Shown: positions 10,754-20,863 of the stretch, one piece after another
How positions within the stretch are numbered: the first letter of the stretch is position 1
Layout of the letters: each line of letters opens with the position of its first letter
Assembly: GCF_000001735.4 (NCBI RefSeq)
Contig: NC_003076.8
Coordinates: 25,547,835 to 25,611,834, forward strand
Length of the DNA stretch: 64,000 bases
DNA from: Arabidopsis thaliana
Taxonomy: Eukaryota; Streptophyta; Magnoliopsida; Brassicales; Brassicaceae
Direction: 5' to 3'
Notes under the pieces: generated by a model
Database searches by the model: none
The model's input: only the letters and a program-made list of their open reading frames with translations
What the model was told of the DNA's origin: nothing
Translations under genes and position numbers: made by a program

Positions 10754-13501
10754 GGATCACAGTTGCAGTTTTCACAAGATATTTTTTTTGGGGAGAAATG
10801 AATTTTGAAAAAAGTAAGAAATTTCTATTTTTTGATAAATTGGGAAATTTTGTAGCTTCTCTTTCACTATCCGTAATCTCTCGAGGGTTGAACAAGGAAA
10901 GACAGAGAGAGAAAGCGGTAGATGGTAATAAAGGCGCGATGGAGATTTGCACATGTCATATATCTGCTTTTTGACTTTTTTACTTTTGCTGGTTTTTTTA
11001 TTTTTTGTTTTAACCGTACAGTAAATCTCTTTTTTGTCGTACAGGCTTTAATTGCAAAAGGGTCCCTCTTCACTTAATAAATCCAAATACGGACCTCACC
11101 GGTAAAGTTTTATACTTTCATAATTTCACCATTTCTTTTTTTTTTTGTTTCTTGACCATTTCATTTACCTCTTCACATAAGTAGATTTAAGCCAGTACAC
11201 ATGACATTCTAGATCGTAACTTGTGTTTTATGTGTTCATCATTCACAGGTGTAAGGCGCATAGATCGTAAGAGCCTAATCATATGTTTTTAGTCATGCAC
11301 ACGTGTGAAAGTATACACGTTAGTCAAAAAAAATTCTGAGTTTCATAGTCCAAAGTGACATATCCAATTTGTCTTTTTAGTTATAAATATTCAGTTCAGC
11401 TATTTTAGTTTTTCAAAGAGGTCAAATTAAACCTGGATTACAATATGGTGTACAGTTTGTCTTTTTATTATGATTCTGATTATCATATGAAGATACGTCT
11501 TGCTACATGTTATTTTATTCAATTATTCAAAATGCATGGTTCTACATATGGAAATATACAGATATACGGTCTACTTACAACTTGATTTTTTTTTTTTTTG
11601 TTAAATTACAACTTGAAGATTCTACTATCAACAAAACAAAAACAAAAAAAAATCTTCTATCGATCGAGCGAGATATTCAAATCAAAATACATGGTCAACA
11701 GGTCAACTATAGATTCAAAATATATGAATACCTAAATATTCAAATTAAGATATATCAATTCACGATCTAAAACATCCAAATATAGATTTTGCGAAAACGG
11801 CCAAAGAAATTATACATAACGGATAAAAATAAATAAAAAATTACATACGGATACTACTTAGTAGTACTTACTAGATTACCTAAAACCCATAATCTTACAT
11901 ATACATATGGATAAAGGTAACATCGATGAATTACTTGTTTCATCCGATCTGGAACGAATATATCACCTCGCTCGACCTAACATTTATGTGAAACTAAAAG
12001 GTTGTTTACATTGAGATAAAACCAACATTATATGCTTGTCAGTGAGGGAAGTTGTGACATCTATTATAGTAAGAAAATTAAATGAATGAAGATATTTTTG
12101 CATTGCCTGATACATGCATTATATGTATTGTCCAATTTTGGCATTAAAGTCAACGAGACAAAACTCTAGATCAAGATGGTCTCTAATGTTGACATTTGTT
12201 GCGACCTCTTTCAAATGGGTTCATCTCATCATTCATCACACAAATTTGTTGCATTATCTTTTATAATCTTGTTAAATAAACATCATTACGAACAATTTGT
12301 GGAAAAATGGAAATTATATGAAAGCCATTGGAAGTACTATATACAATTTAATGCACATGACTTCAACAGAAAATACTAGAGAGACAAGATAAGACACCTA
12401 TAATAATTTAAGCTTGACATGAAGTGCTAAACAATTACTGTTTAGAGACATATATGCACATGAAACTAGGAAAGAAAAAACATTGCGGTGAGTACATGTC
12501 AATGATTGTCGATGAACAAATTACAAAACAGTAAAAATCAACACCCACCCACATGGGTTCCGGTATAAGGGTCAAGTTTGGCGATAACACAAATTTTAGG
12601 GTTTGCAAAAATGTTGTAACCATAATCGGTGATGAAATATGGAAGATCATGTGAATATTTAGATGATGAAACTATTTGGCTGAAAAGACAGTTAACTTTA
12701 AGCTTTATTACTTGAGATGCCCCGTGACAGACAACGAATGACCTTGGAGAGAATCACACAGATGATGCTAGAGGTAGCTTTAATGTGTTATATTTGCGAA
12801 TGAAGATGCTTCACGCTCCTGTCGAATTCTTCTCTCTTTAGAGAAAGAACAGACCATTATTAGTTTAGCCCACTCAAGAGAAAAAACCGAAAACAATTGC
12901 AATAAATGCTTCAAAGTGCAATAAGGAACCATAAGATAGTTAGCATCAACCTCCACTTCATACTGTCTTTTACAAGAAGACATACATTCATCTGAACAAA
13001 TTGCTACCAAATTCGGCATTTAATAAGCTGTCTCGTTACTTAGGATTTTCATAACCACACAATTTTTTGTTGGATAAGATTCTAGTAATGTGTCAATATT
13101 TCAAAGGAAAACTATAATGCCGACAGACACATAACTTGATCCACAAACTTCCATTGGACTAATCTACTACTCGATTTATCATTCAGTTAAAAGCAATTCT
13201 ATACAATGAAAGTTACTGCAAGTTTGACCTCTCAAGATTTAGGCTAACCTGACAAAACAGAGCAAAATCTTACAAGATTTAGGTTTAAATAAGACGTGTA
13301 GGAACCAAGAAACTAAGAACTACATGAGATTTAAGATGGTTCTTATTTCTTCATCTTCCATACATAACTTAAATGTGAATTCTACAAATGATTTTCTTCA
13401 TCTCTTTTCTTTACATTTGATTCCATTTTATGTTTGCAAATAATGAGCAATCACAACAACTGTAAAAAACATCAATTCAAGATACTCCTTTTCAGCTTCG
13501 G
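10754..13501. other. Intergenic: UVR8 upstream region and long AT-rich spacer
   Basis: The first few hundred bases are the UVR8 promoter and 5' leader (minus strand). Beyond about 11.1 kb I find no gene. Open frames at 11507-11770, 12176-12379, 12435-12650 and 12780-13019 have no recognisable domains, and I do not call them. A small poly(T) insertion flanked by an 11-base duplication sits at 11575-11616. The last few hundred bases before 13502 should include the PP7 3' UTR. Confidence 0.55.
11575..11616 (-). mobile_element. Minimal poly(A)-tail insertion with 11-bp target duplication
   Basis: TTACAACTTGA occurs at 11575-11585 and again, perfectly, at 11606-11616. Between the copies lies T14-GTTAAA (11586-11605), which on the minus strand is TTTAAC followed by A14. 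A poly(A) tract bounded by a perfect target-site duplication is the usual mark of LINE/SINE-type retrotransposition. Here almost nothing but the tail was inserted. A second locus with the same design is at 44065-44118. Confidence 0.55.
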
Positions 13502-15074
13502 TCAGCTATTTGGTTGTTCGTTATTGGTGTCCATTGCTGACTTATCCATCTCATCATCAGAATCAATGACATTTTCAAAGTCATAATATGGATGCGCCTG
13601 CACATTTAAAAACCGATGTCGCTATGTATGTGTATCAAAGAAGTAAAACAACTCGTTGGTTCATTATCAGCATCGTAAGTTAGTTACCTTTGGTCGCGGT
13701 TTAACAGCTTCGAAACTATGAAATTGAGGATCCGAGAAATCAGGCGCCTGCAAAATAATATATGCTCCTTTGTTTTTGTACCTCTCTTCTGTTGCCTACA
13801 CCACACACAAAAATGATTGTTAACGCATATCTTTAGAAAATGCAAATACCAAAGGCGTAAAAATACATACTTGGAATTGCGGATAGTCAGGTGCACTGAA
13901 AATAGTGATAAGCTTTCCGGATTCGACATTGTGGTCTATTGTATATCCATTGTCCATTCCACCAAGACCAGTTCTCTTCTCTCTAGCATCTGGACCTTCA
14001 TGTGATCTGATGATCAACTGCACCAATAAGTGTAAAACATTTGATCCAATCATCCATATCAGTATTTGGGAAGCAAACAAGCATCAATATCTACTTTGGT
14101 GTCACCTTCAGTTCATATTTCTTCAAAAAATCCTCTGTACAATCGGGACCCCAAAGAAGACCAATGCCTCTCTGTTCATTTGGTGAAAGGCCCGGAGTCA
14201 TTGAAGGATCAGACCATAAAACGTCTCCTGGTATCAAGTTTGAACCTTCCCAAGGAGGATCAAGAACTGATCTTCGAGCTTGCATCAACTCATCTAAGGT
14301 ACCGAGTTTCATTGAGCTCGGCTCAGGTTCCAGAAGAACTACCCGACGGTTCTTTTTCCCCCTTGTTGTTCGCTTAGGCAAGACTGGGCTGCGGAAAAGC
14401 CCTCCATGTGCTGTATAAACACGTCCAGAAATTATGGAAGCCAAAGGAAGACCTTCAAAGCAACCCAAACATTTCCGGTACACATGTTTTCCCTTGTCTC
14501 CGTATTTTGTAAGCACTTCCTTCTCGAAACCATACATAGATGTACAATACTTTGACTCATGATTACCACGGAGTAGGTAGACTCTGTCCGGCATCAAAAC
14601 CTAAACAACCAAAAAGATATGTGCTTTAAGAATACTAAGACTTGAGCCAATAGTAAAACAGCTTAGTAAAGAGTTTACCTTCCAGGACAAGAGAACAAGG
14701 AAGGTTTCAAGTCCCCAAGCACCGCGATCCACATAGTCTCCGTTGAAAACATAACACCGGTTTTGACAAGGAAAGCCAGTATCTTTCAATAGGAAAAGAA
14801 GGTCATGAAGCTGACCATGAATGTCACCAACCACAACAACGTTGGATACAGAGTCAAGATCATCGATATGAACGCAGTTACGTTCTTTGTGGAGGATTTT
14901 ATGAGCGGTGAGGACGAGGGAATCAAAGACGTTGACAGGCAATAGTGAAGGTAACTGGGAAGGAGGTAGATTCCATGAAGACCATTCGAAACACGACATA
15001 AGCCCATGTACCCAGTCGTTAGTGAGAGCTCCCCCATCTGGCCATGTAATGGGAGATGGTGGAACAGTTTCCAT
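13502..15074 (-). CDS. PP7: Serine/threonine protein phosphatase 7 (PP7)
   Basis: PPP-family metallophosphatase of the plant PP7 group. As far as I recall it is nuclear, binds calmodulin and acts in light and heat signalling. Exons 13502-13597, 13688-13795, 13871-14017, 14106-14600 and 14679-15074 give 413 codons plus stop. The metal-binding signature is complete: GDIHGQ, GDYVDRG and GNHE. The VYTAHGGLF block is followed by a basic linker ([11 protein letters not shown]) and a long insertion typical of PP7, absent from PP1/PP2A. The C-terminus is acidic (DSDDEMD). The start METVPPSP at 15074 is supported by an apparent leader intron (15080-15324 on the minus strand) whose AG lies five bases before the ATG. 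Antisense open frames at 13905-14418 are shadows. Confidence 0.96.
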
Positions 15075-16055
15075 TAAAACTGTAAAAACACTAATCTATA
15101 ATCAATTCCAGAGTATGAACATGTGAAACAAGAGTATCAAGCAATCGAAACATAGACAAAGTTTTCAAATTTCAGCGATCAAAGCCACCAGAACATAAAA
15201 TCGAATCTGTATATATTCATTCGTACATCTTTAAACTCAAGAGAAGAGCAAAAAGTACAAAATCGAATCATGGGAAATCGAAATCCATATCACAAAGAAT
15301 AATTCGGAACAGAGTGAGACTCACCGGCTAAGAGTGGAGACAATTTACAAAATTCCAAAGCTTGGATCTTGGACCTAGCTAAGCTAGCTTACTTTGCTTT
15401 CTCTCTGCTTTCAGTCCCGACACCGTCGTCGACGAGATTTAGGATCTGTCTGGCTTTGGATCCATTTACTCAAACGACGTCGGTTAACCAGCTAAAAGGA
15501 TTCAAATCAAATTCATGATTCCAAACCGGCCGGTTTAATAAACGAACAAACCTTTTTTGTCGTGACGCTGCAATAGCGTTTTGCAATCACGCGCTATCGA
15601 AAACGCGAGTTCGAGATTTTGTTAAAGGTGGCCAACCGGTTTGTTCTGGTTTTGATATAAACTTGAACAAAATTGGGAGACCGAATTATACATTGGTCTA
15701 TTCGGTTACTTATCGATTTCAGCTTGATTTTGTTTACGGTACTATCCAAGGAATTTTTGTTTGGTTTCGATTTTTTTATTTTTCAGTGTGGATGAAATCA
15801 AACCGACTAAAATCGGTTCGATATCGATTTTTACATTTTTTCGGTCCGGTTCATGCTTTTCCTCTATTTTGAGATATTTGTACTGAAAAGCAGAAAGAGA
15901 GAAGAAACACAAAAATTGGACTTTGGTTTGAAATTGGCGACATTTTTGGGAAATCTAGAGACTAATAATCAATTTCGTCAAAAGATCAAATCTTGCTAAA
16001 TTTTCTTCTGCTCGTTTGATTTTCCGAATCGTTGGTTTCGATAAGTGAAGAAAAG
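15075..16055. other. Divergent promoter region, PP7 / VPS20
   Basis: Holds the PP7 leader with its inferred intron (15080-15324) and the VPS20 5' leader just before 16056. Between about 15480 and 15860 the DNA is rich in degenerate CGGTTT/AACCGG words (for example AAACCGGCCGGTTT near 15522), a low-complexity pattern common in Arabidopsis spacers. The frame at 15663-15872 falls in this stretch and is not coding. Confidence 0.5.
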
Positions 16056-17424
16056 ATGGGGAATTTGTTCGTGAAGAAACCACAGATCACGGAGGTTGAT
16101 CGAGCGATTCTCTCTCTCAAAACCCAAAGACGCAAGCTTGGTCAATATCAGCAGAAGGTTTTTTATTCTCTCTTCTTATATCTTAATTTTCTTTTGTTAC
16201 AATTTCTTTTGGAACCCAGATCATATAGTTTTGATTCATCCAAAATCCTAATTGGAGATTGGATTTGATTCGTTTCACAATATGTGTCTTATGATTGTTA
16301 GTAGTGTGATGGAAAAGAAAGACTCAAGCTTTTGAGTTCTTTGGCTCATCTCTTTGTTAACCGATCTTCTCATTTTTTTTGCTAATTTAGCTTGAGAAAG
16401 TAATTGAAGCGGAAAAGCAAGCTGCAAGAGACTTAATCCGTGAAAAGCGAAAGGACAGAGCTTTGTTAGCATTGAGGAAGAAACGAACTCAAGAAGAGTT
16501 ATTGAAGCAAGTGGATCAATGGGTCATCAATGTTGAACAACAAGTAAATCCTTCTCCTTGTGTGTATGTTTTGTATCCGGCATCGTCTCTTTTGATGCAT
16601 AATTATGGCTTTCTCAAACTTTCATGTGAACTCGCAGTTAACAGATATTGAACTTACGAGCAAACAAAAGGCAGTGTTTGAGAGCTTAAAGCAGGGTAAT
16701 AGTGCTATTAAGGCCATTCAAAGCGAATTGGACCTTGATGATGTTCAAAAACTAATGGATGATACTGCTGATGCTAAAGCTTATCAAGATGTGAGTCAAA
16801 ATACTTTCGGGTTTCGTATCATTTGTTTATGATTCATTATTACGTTATCCGCTTTGTCAGAATGTAAATATCTTCTTATTTGATCACTGCTTTGTGTGGC
16901 ACAGTTTGTTCTGAGCTCGTCTAGTGTGAAAACCTCTATAATCTTTTTTGTCGAGCTTTTGTGTTTGATGACTCTATTTACATTTCCGAATGTCAGGAGC
17001 TGAACGCTATATTGGGAGAGAAACTATCAGCAGAGGATGAGGAAGATATATTAGCAGAATTTGACAACCTAGAAAGTCAGGTATGGGTTTACAAAATAAA
17101 TTTGTGTATTATTATCTTTACTAGATAAAGAGACTAATGTTGATGTGTGTTTTGCTTAAAGCTTATTGTTGATGAGATGCCTGAAGTGCCTACAAAGGAG
17201 TCTGAAGAATCTGAGAAGCTGGATCTTCCGGATGTGCCAACAAAAACTCCTGTCGCTTCCAATGCGGAAATCACACCAGCTGAGTCCGCCACAAAAACAA
17301 AAGGTTTTTCCTTTCGTCTTCTTCTTCTTTTCCTTGTTAGAATTGCAAGAACTAAACTCAAGACATGTTTTATTTGGTCTGTTACTTTCGTGTTGCAGTT
17401 CTCGAAGAACCTTTGCCGGCTTGA
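16056..17424 (+). CDS. VPS20.1: ESCRT-III subunit VPS20 (VPS20.1)
   Basis: Snf7-domain protein that nucleates ESCRT-III on endosomes for multivesicular body formation. Exons 16056-16157, 16391-16543, 16638-16790, 16997-17080, 17162-17303 and 17399-17424 give 219 codons plus stop. MGNLF at the start is a good N-myristoylation signal, as in yeast and animal Vps20/CHMP6. The N-terminal half is basic and helical ([29 protein letters not shown]) and the C-terminal half acidic ([16 protein letters not shown]), the usual Snf7 arrangement with autoinhibitory tail. I start at 16056 and not at the in-frame upstream ATG at 16032, because Gly2 is needed for myristoylation and the family starts there. A near-identical paralogue (VPS20.2) exists in Arabidopsis; I prefer VPS20.1 (At5g63880) from neighbouring genes. 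Confidence 0.93.
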
Positions 17425-17765
17425 GCTAGAAGAAACTGATCAGCAATACGATTTTATCATTCTTTTACCAGTTTTTTCTTTGGTGCTCTCTGAAGTTTTC
17501 TGTATAATCTTTGAAGTCGCTGTCATTTGTAAAGAACAAGATATATTTGGAATCCCATTGTGTTTCGGGAAAGTTAGCACAATTAACTTACTCTTTGGTT
17601 CAAACATACGGAAGGATTTAGATTTAAAGAATGAAAAACAAGATTATGGTAAGAGTTTTCCAACATCTCTTATTTTATTGTTATTCCATCTCAGGAAACC
17701 AAATATGTTCATACAATACAAAAAGAATTTTTGCCTCTTTTGTCTGAATATAAATCTCAATTGGA
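17425..17765. other. Short convergent spacer, VPS20 / HDH 3' UTRs
   Basis: 341 bases between two stop codons facing each other. It must contain both polyadenylation sites. The frame that reads through from VPS20 (17147-17797) is an unspliced artefact. Confidence 0.6.
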
Positions 17766-20270
17766 TTATGCAAGCTGTTTGGCTTCGATATCCTTGAGTC
17801 TGAGAGTAACGGCTCTCTTGTGTGCATCTAAACCTTCGATTTCAGCCATAGTTGCTACATAAGGGCCGAGGTTTCTCAGACCTTCCTCTGTCAAAGATTG
17901 TACAGTCATGAACTTTAGGAAAGAGTCGAGAGAGACGCCACTGTACATTCTTGCATATCCATATGTTGGAAGAACGTGGTTTGTCCCGCTCGCATAATCC
18001 CCAACACTCTCTGGAGTCCATGGTCCTATGAAAACCGAGCCTGCGTTCTCAATCAGTCCCTCCCATTTCTCAGCGTCTTTGACATTGATGATCAAATGTT
18101 CGGGTGCATATAGATTTGAGAAAGATATTGCCTGGAGAATTAAAGAACAAACAGTGATGATGTTACAGATGTTGTTTTGAGATAGTAACAGTAAAGGTGA
18201 ACCGTAAAGAGATGGGTACCTCAATCATATCTCGAGCAAACACTGTGAAACTGTGACTTAGTGCTTTTGAAGCAAACTCTCCTCTAGGAAGGCTTTTGCA
18301 CTGCTTGGCAATTTCTTCTTCGATGGCGTTGAGATCTACACTATCGCCCACAACTACAAGAACAACTTGACTATCTGGACCATGCTCCGCCTGCAGAGAA
18401 ACCAAAAAAAGAAATGTACAAGTTAGCCGCTCTCTGTAGGTCTGAATTAAACAAATAAGGCAGACACAAACTCATCCCGATATGTTATGTTGAAAATTGC
18501 AACTTTTTCATGGAAATACCTGAGAAAGTAAGTCTGCTGCAATGTAAACTGGACTAGCATGTTCGTCAGCAATAACTAGGACTTCTGAAGGACCAGCAGG
18601 CATATCGATTGAGACCATTGCCTCGCTGTTCTGCAGTAAGGGAAAAAGCAGGTTAAAGAGTAGTCTAGAGACTCCAAACAAGTTAGGACAAAAGTAATTG
18701 ATGAACGATATCTATACTTGAAGAATCATCTTAGCAGCTGTGACATACTGGTTCCCAGGACCAAAAATCTTCTCAACCTTTGGACAAGAATCTGTCCCCC
18801 AGGCCATGGCAGCTATAGCCTGCAAAACAAAATCGAAATGTCTACAATCTTAGAGAGAAAAAATACAATCACCAGCATGAAAACATAAGCGAAAAAAAAC
18901 TAACACAGACACACCTGCGCTCCACCAGCTTTGAGTATGTGAGTAACACCAGCCCTCTTGGCGCAATACAGAACCTCCTGAAACAAGATTAAAACATAAG
19001 CTCAGCAGTAAGATAAATGTAAGTACTATCGGATATTCCCAGGGAAAAAAGACAGCTCGGAGTACTACCTTACAAATGCTTCCATCCTTACTTGGTGGAG
19101 TTGCAAGAACAACTGTTTTACATCCAGCAATTTGAGCAGGCTGAGAGAGAAGTATAGGGTAAGGAAAAAGAAGACAAGATTATTACAAAATTACAAGAGA
19201 AATGAACAAGCAAAAGTATAAAACATGAGAACTTACAATAGCAAGCATCAAAGCCGTTGATGGCAAAACAGCTGTTCCACCAGGCACATAAAGACCTACA
19301 GAGCCAATAGATCTTGACACCCTTTTACATCTGACACCCTAACAAAGTTCACGACTAAAGATTAGTGTGAAGAAGACTTAAGAACGTAATGTGTAACTAA
19401 ATTGACTTACTTTCATATTCTCAACGCTTTTCTCAGTTGACTTTTGGGCTAAGTGAAACGCATATATGTTGTCATACGCAACATCAAACGCTTCTTTGAC
19501 ATTGGAATCGAGCTGAATACAAAAGGCATTGACACAGAGAAAGGAAATTAATTTAACATACAAATGAAAAAGAATTCAAAACATTTATATACAAAAGTTA
19601 AATCAACTACCTCAGGAACAGAAAGCTCAGACATATCTTCCACAACTTTATTCAGCTGGACTTTGTCAAATCTTTCAGTGTATCTGAAACAAAATATAAT
19701 CCTCATTTCCATCTCTTCTAGGGAATAAGAGTAGTGAAAATGAAAGACAGAGAATAAGTCACTTACTCTTTGACAGCATTATCCCCATTGCTACGAACAG
19801 CATCGATAATCGGGTTCACCTGATAGTAAAATATGACCGAGCTTAATAAGAGAAGTGGGAAAATGGTCAACGAAGAAGAAGAAGAAGAGTTTGAAAGTTA
19901 CAGTGGCGAAAATAGAAGAGAAGTCAATGCGAGGGCGTGACTTCAAACTATCAACTTGGGAAGAACTAAGTTCAGATAATCTATAAGACTTCATAGAGCA
20001 ACAAACGTATCCTGTAAAACGCAATTGGTCAACAAATTCGTTCATCTATCTCACAACTTGCTTAATTAAACCAAAAATTGAATCTTTTCATTGAATTTCA
20101 AGTCAATTAGCTAAGATTAACTGAAATTTGAAAAATCCACATCAATTCTCAGGCGATAAAGAACAAAACAGAGAGTGAAAGAAAAGAGAGTGACCTTTCC
20201 GAGGAGCGTGAGTTGAAATCGAGATACGTGGGGACGAGAGAAGCGAAAGACGAGACAGATTGAGGGACAT
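17766..20270 (-). CDS. HDH: Histidinol dehydrogenase, plastid (HDH/HISN8)
   Basis: Catalyses the last two NAD-dependent oxidations of histidine synthesis (histidinol to histidine), in the plastid. Exons 17766-18131, 18220-18390, 18520-18630, 18718-18819, 18915-18977, 19069-19140, 19237-19338, 19411-19512, 19611-19683, 19767-19819, 19902-20011 and 20195-20270 give 466 codons plus stop. The first ~30 residues ([20 protein letters not shown]) are Ser/Arg-rich with no acidic residue, a transit peptide. Family blocks include [51 protein letters not shown] and YAPEHL, the last holding the catalytic Glu-His pair, then [12 protein letters not shown]. The ATG lies close to a divergent gene, with which it shares a ~590 bp promoter. 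Confidence 0.97.
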
Positions 20271-20429
20271 CTAGTTTCGATTCACCGGATTCCTCAAATC
20301 AGGACAGTGTTCGTTCGTTTGAGTTTGAGTGTCGCCGGCGACAGAGTCTAAAGTCGGCGATTGTTTTGTCTTAACGATAATAAAGGCCTTAAAACGTACA
20401 AGGTTTACAAAACCAATTAAGGCCCGTAA

Positions 20430-20622
20430 AGCCCATTCATCTGCACCGCTAAAAAAATAATTGGGCCTTTACTGAAGCATATTCTAATTTTCTTATATAT
20501 TAATATTTTCGCCATATTTAACACTACTAACAAGAAATTATGGGCCTAATTCTATATTTTTCCACAAGAATGGGCCTTTCTGTATAAAGATTTTTCGAAA
20601 ACGTTTATGAGCCAAAGGCCCA
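20430..20622. promoter_or_regulatory. Cluster of five site II (TGGGCY) elements
   Basis: TGGGCC at 20462-20467, 20541-20546 and 20571-20576 on the plus strand; TGGGCT at 20430-20435 and TGGGCC at 20617-20622 on the minus strand. Such elements bind TCP factors and are enriched in plant promoters of growth-related housekeeping genes. The cluster is central in the divergent promoter, so it may serve both genes. The matches are seen directly; function is inferred. Confidence 0.55.
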
Positions 20623-20823
20623 CGTACTTCTTAATGTATAGGAATTAACATTCTAATCAAATTTCTATTTTTCCAGATACTTTCGCATCACGTTTTCCAT
20701 TTTTTTAATTTAATATTTGGAAAAAATATTCAACAGATTTAAAACTGATAAAATCTTTATAAGATTTGTTCCCTTTGTTTAAGGGAAAATTTCCTTATTT
20801 TTCTCGAACCTTATATGTGCCTA

Positions 20824-20832
20824 AAACCCTAG
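20824..20832 (+). promoter_or_regulatory. Telo-box AAACCCTAG
   Basis: AAACCCTAG lies 32 bases before the plus-strand ATG. Telo-boxes combined with site II elements are a known signature of growth-related promoters in Arabidopsis. Confidence 0.5.
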
Positions 20833-20863
20833 TCGATAAGCGAGAGTCGTGTTTCCTTGAAGA

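Larger units (their letters stand above)
20271..20863. other. Bidirectional promoter, HDH / PHD-GNAT gene
   Basis: 593 bases between divergent start codons. It carries five TGGGCY (site II) words and a telo-box next to the plus-strand gene, both listed separately. Otherwise it is AT-rich with no coding potential. Confidence 0.65.

Noticed and set aside
11507..13019. Frames at 11507-11770, 12176-12379, 12435-12650 and 12780-13019
   Set aside because: Low-complexity or unmatched peptides in AT-rich DNA. The Cys-containing frame at 12780-13019 briefly suggested a small secreted peptide, but it lacks a signal sequence.
13905..14418. Plus-strand frames opposite PP7
   Set aside because: Antisense shadows of a highly conserved phosphatase exon; no recognisable domain.
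16032..16055. Upstream in-frame ATG for VPS20
   Set aside because: It would bury the MGNLF myristoylation signal that defines the family.
17147..17797. 216-codon plus-strand frame after VPS20
   Set aside because: It reads through the last VPS20 intron and the 3' UTR; the spliced product ends at 17424.
16056..20270. Operon-like grouping of neighbouring genes
   Set aside because: Spliced nuclear plant genes, mostly in alternating orientation with their own promoters; no polycistronic arrangement.
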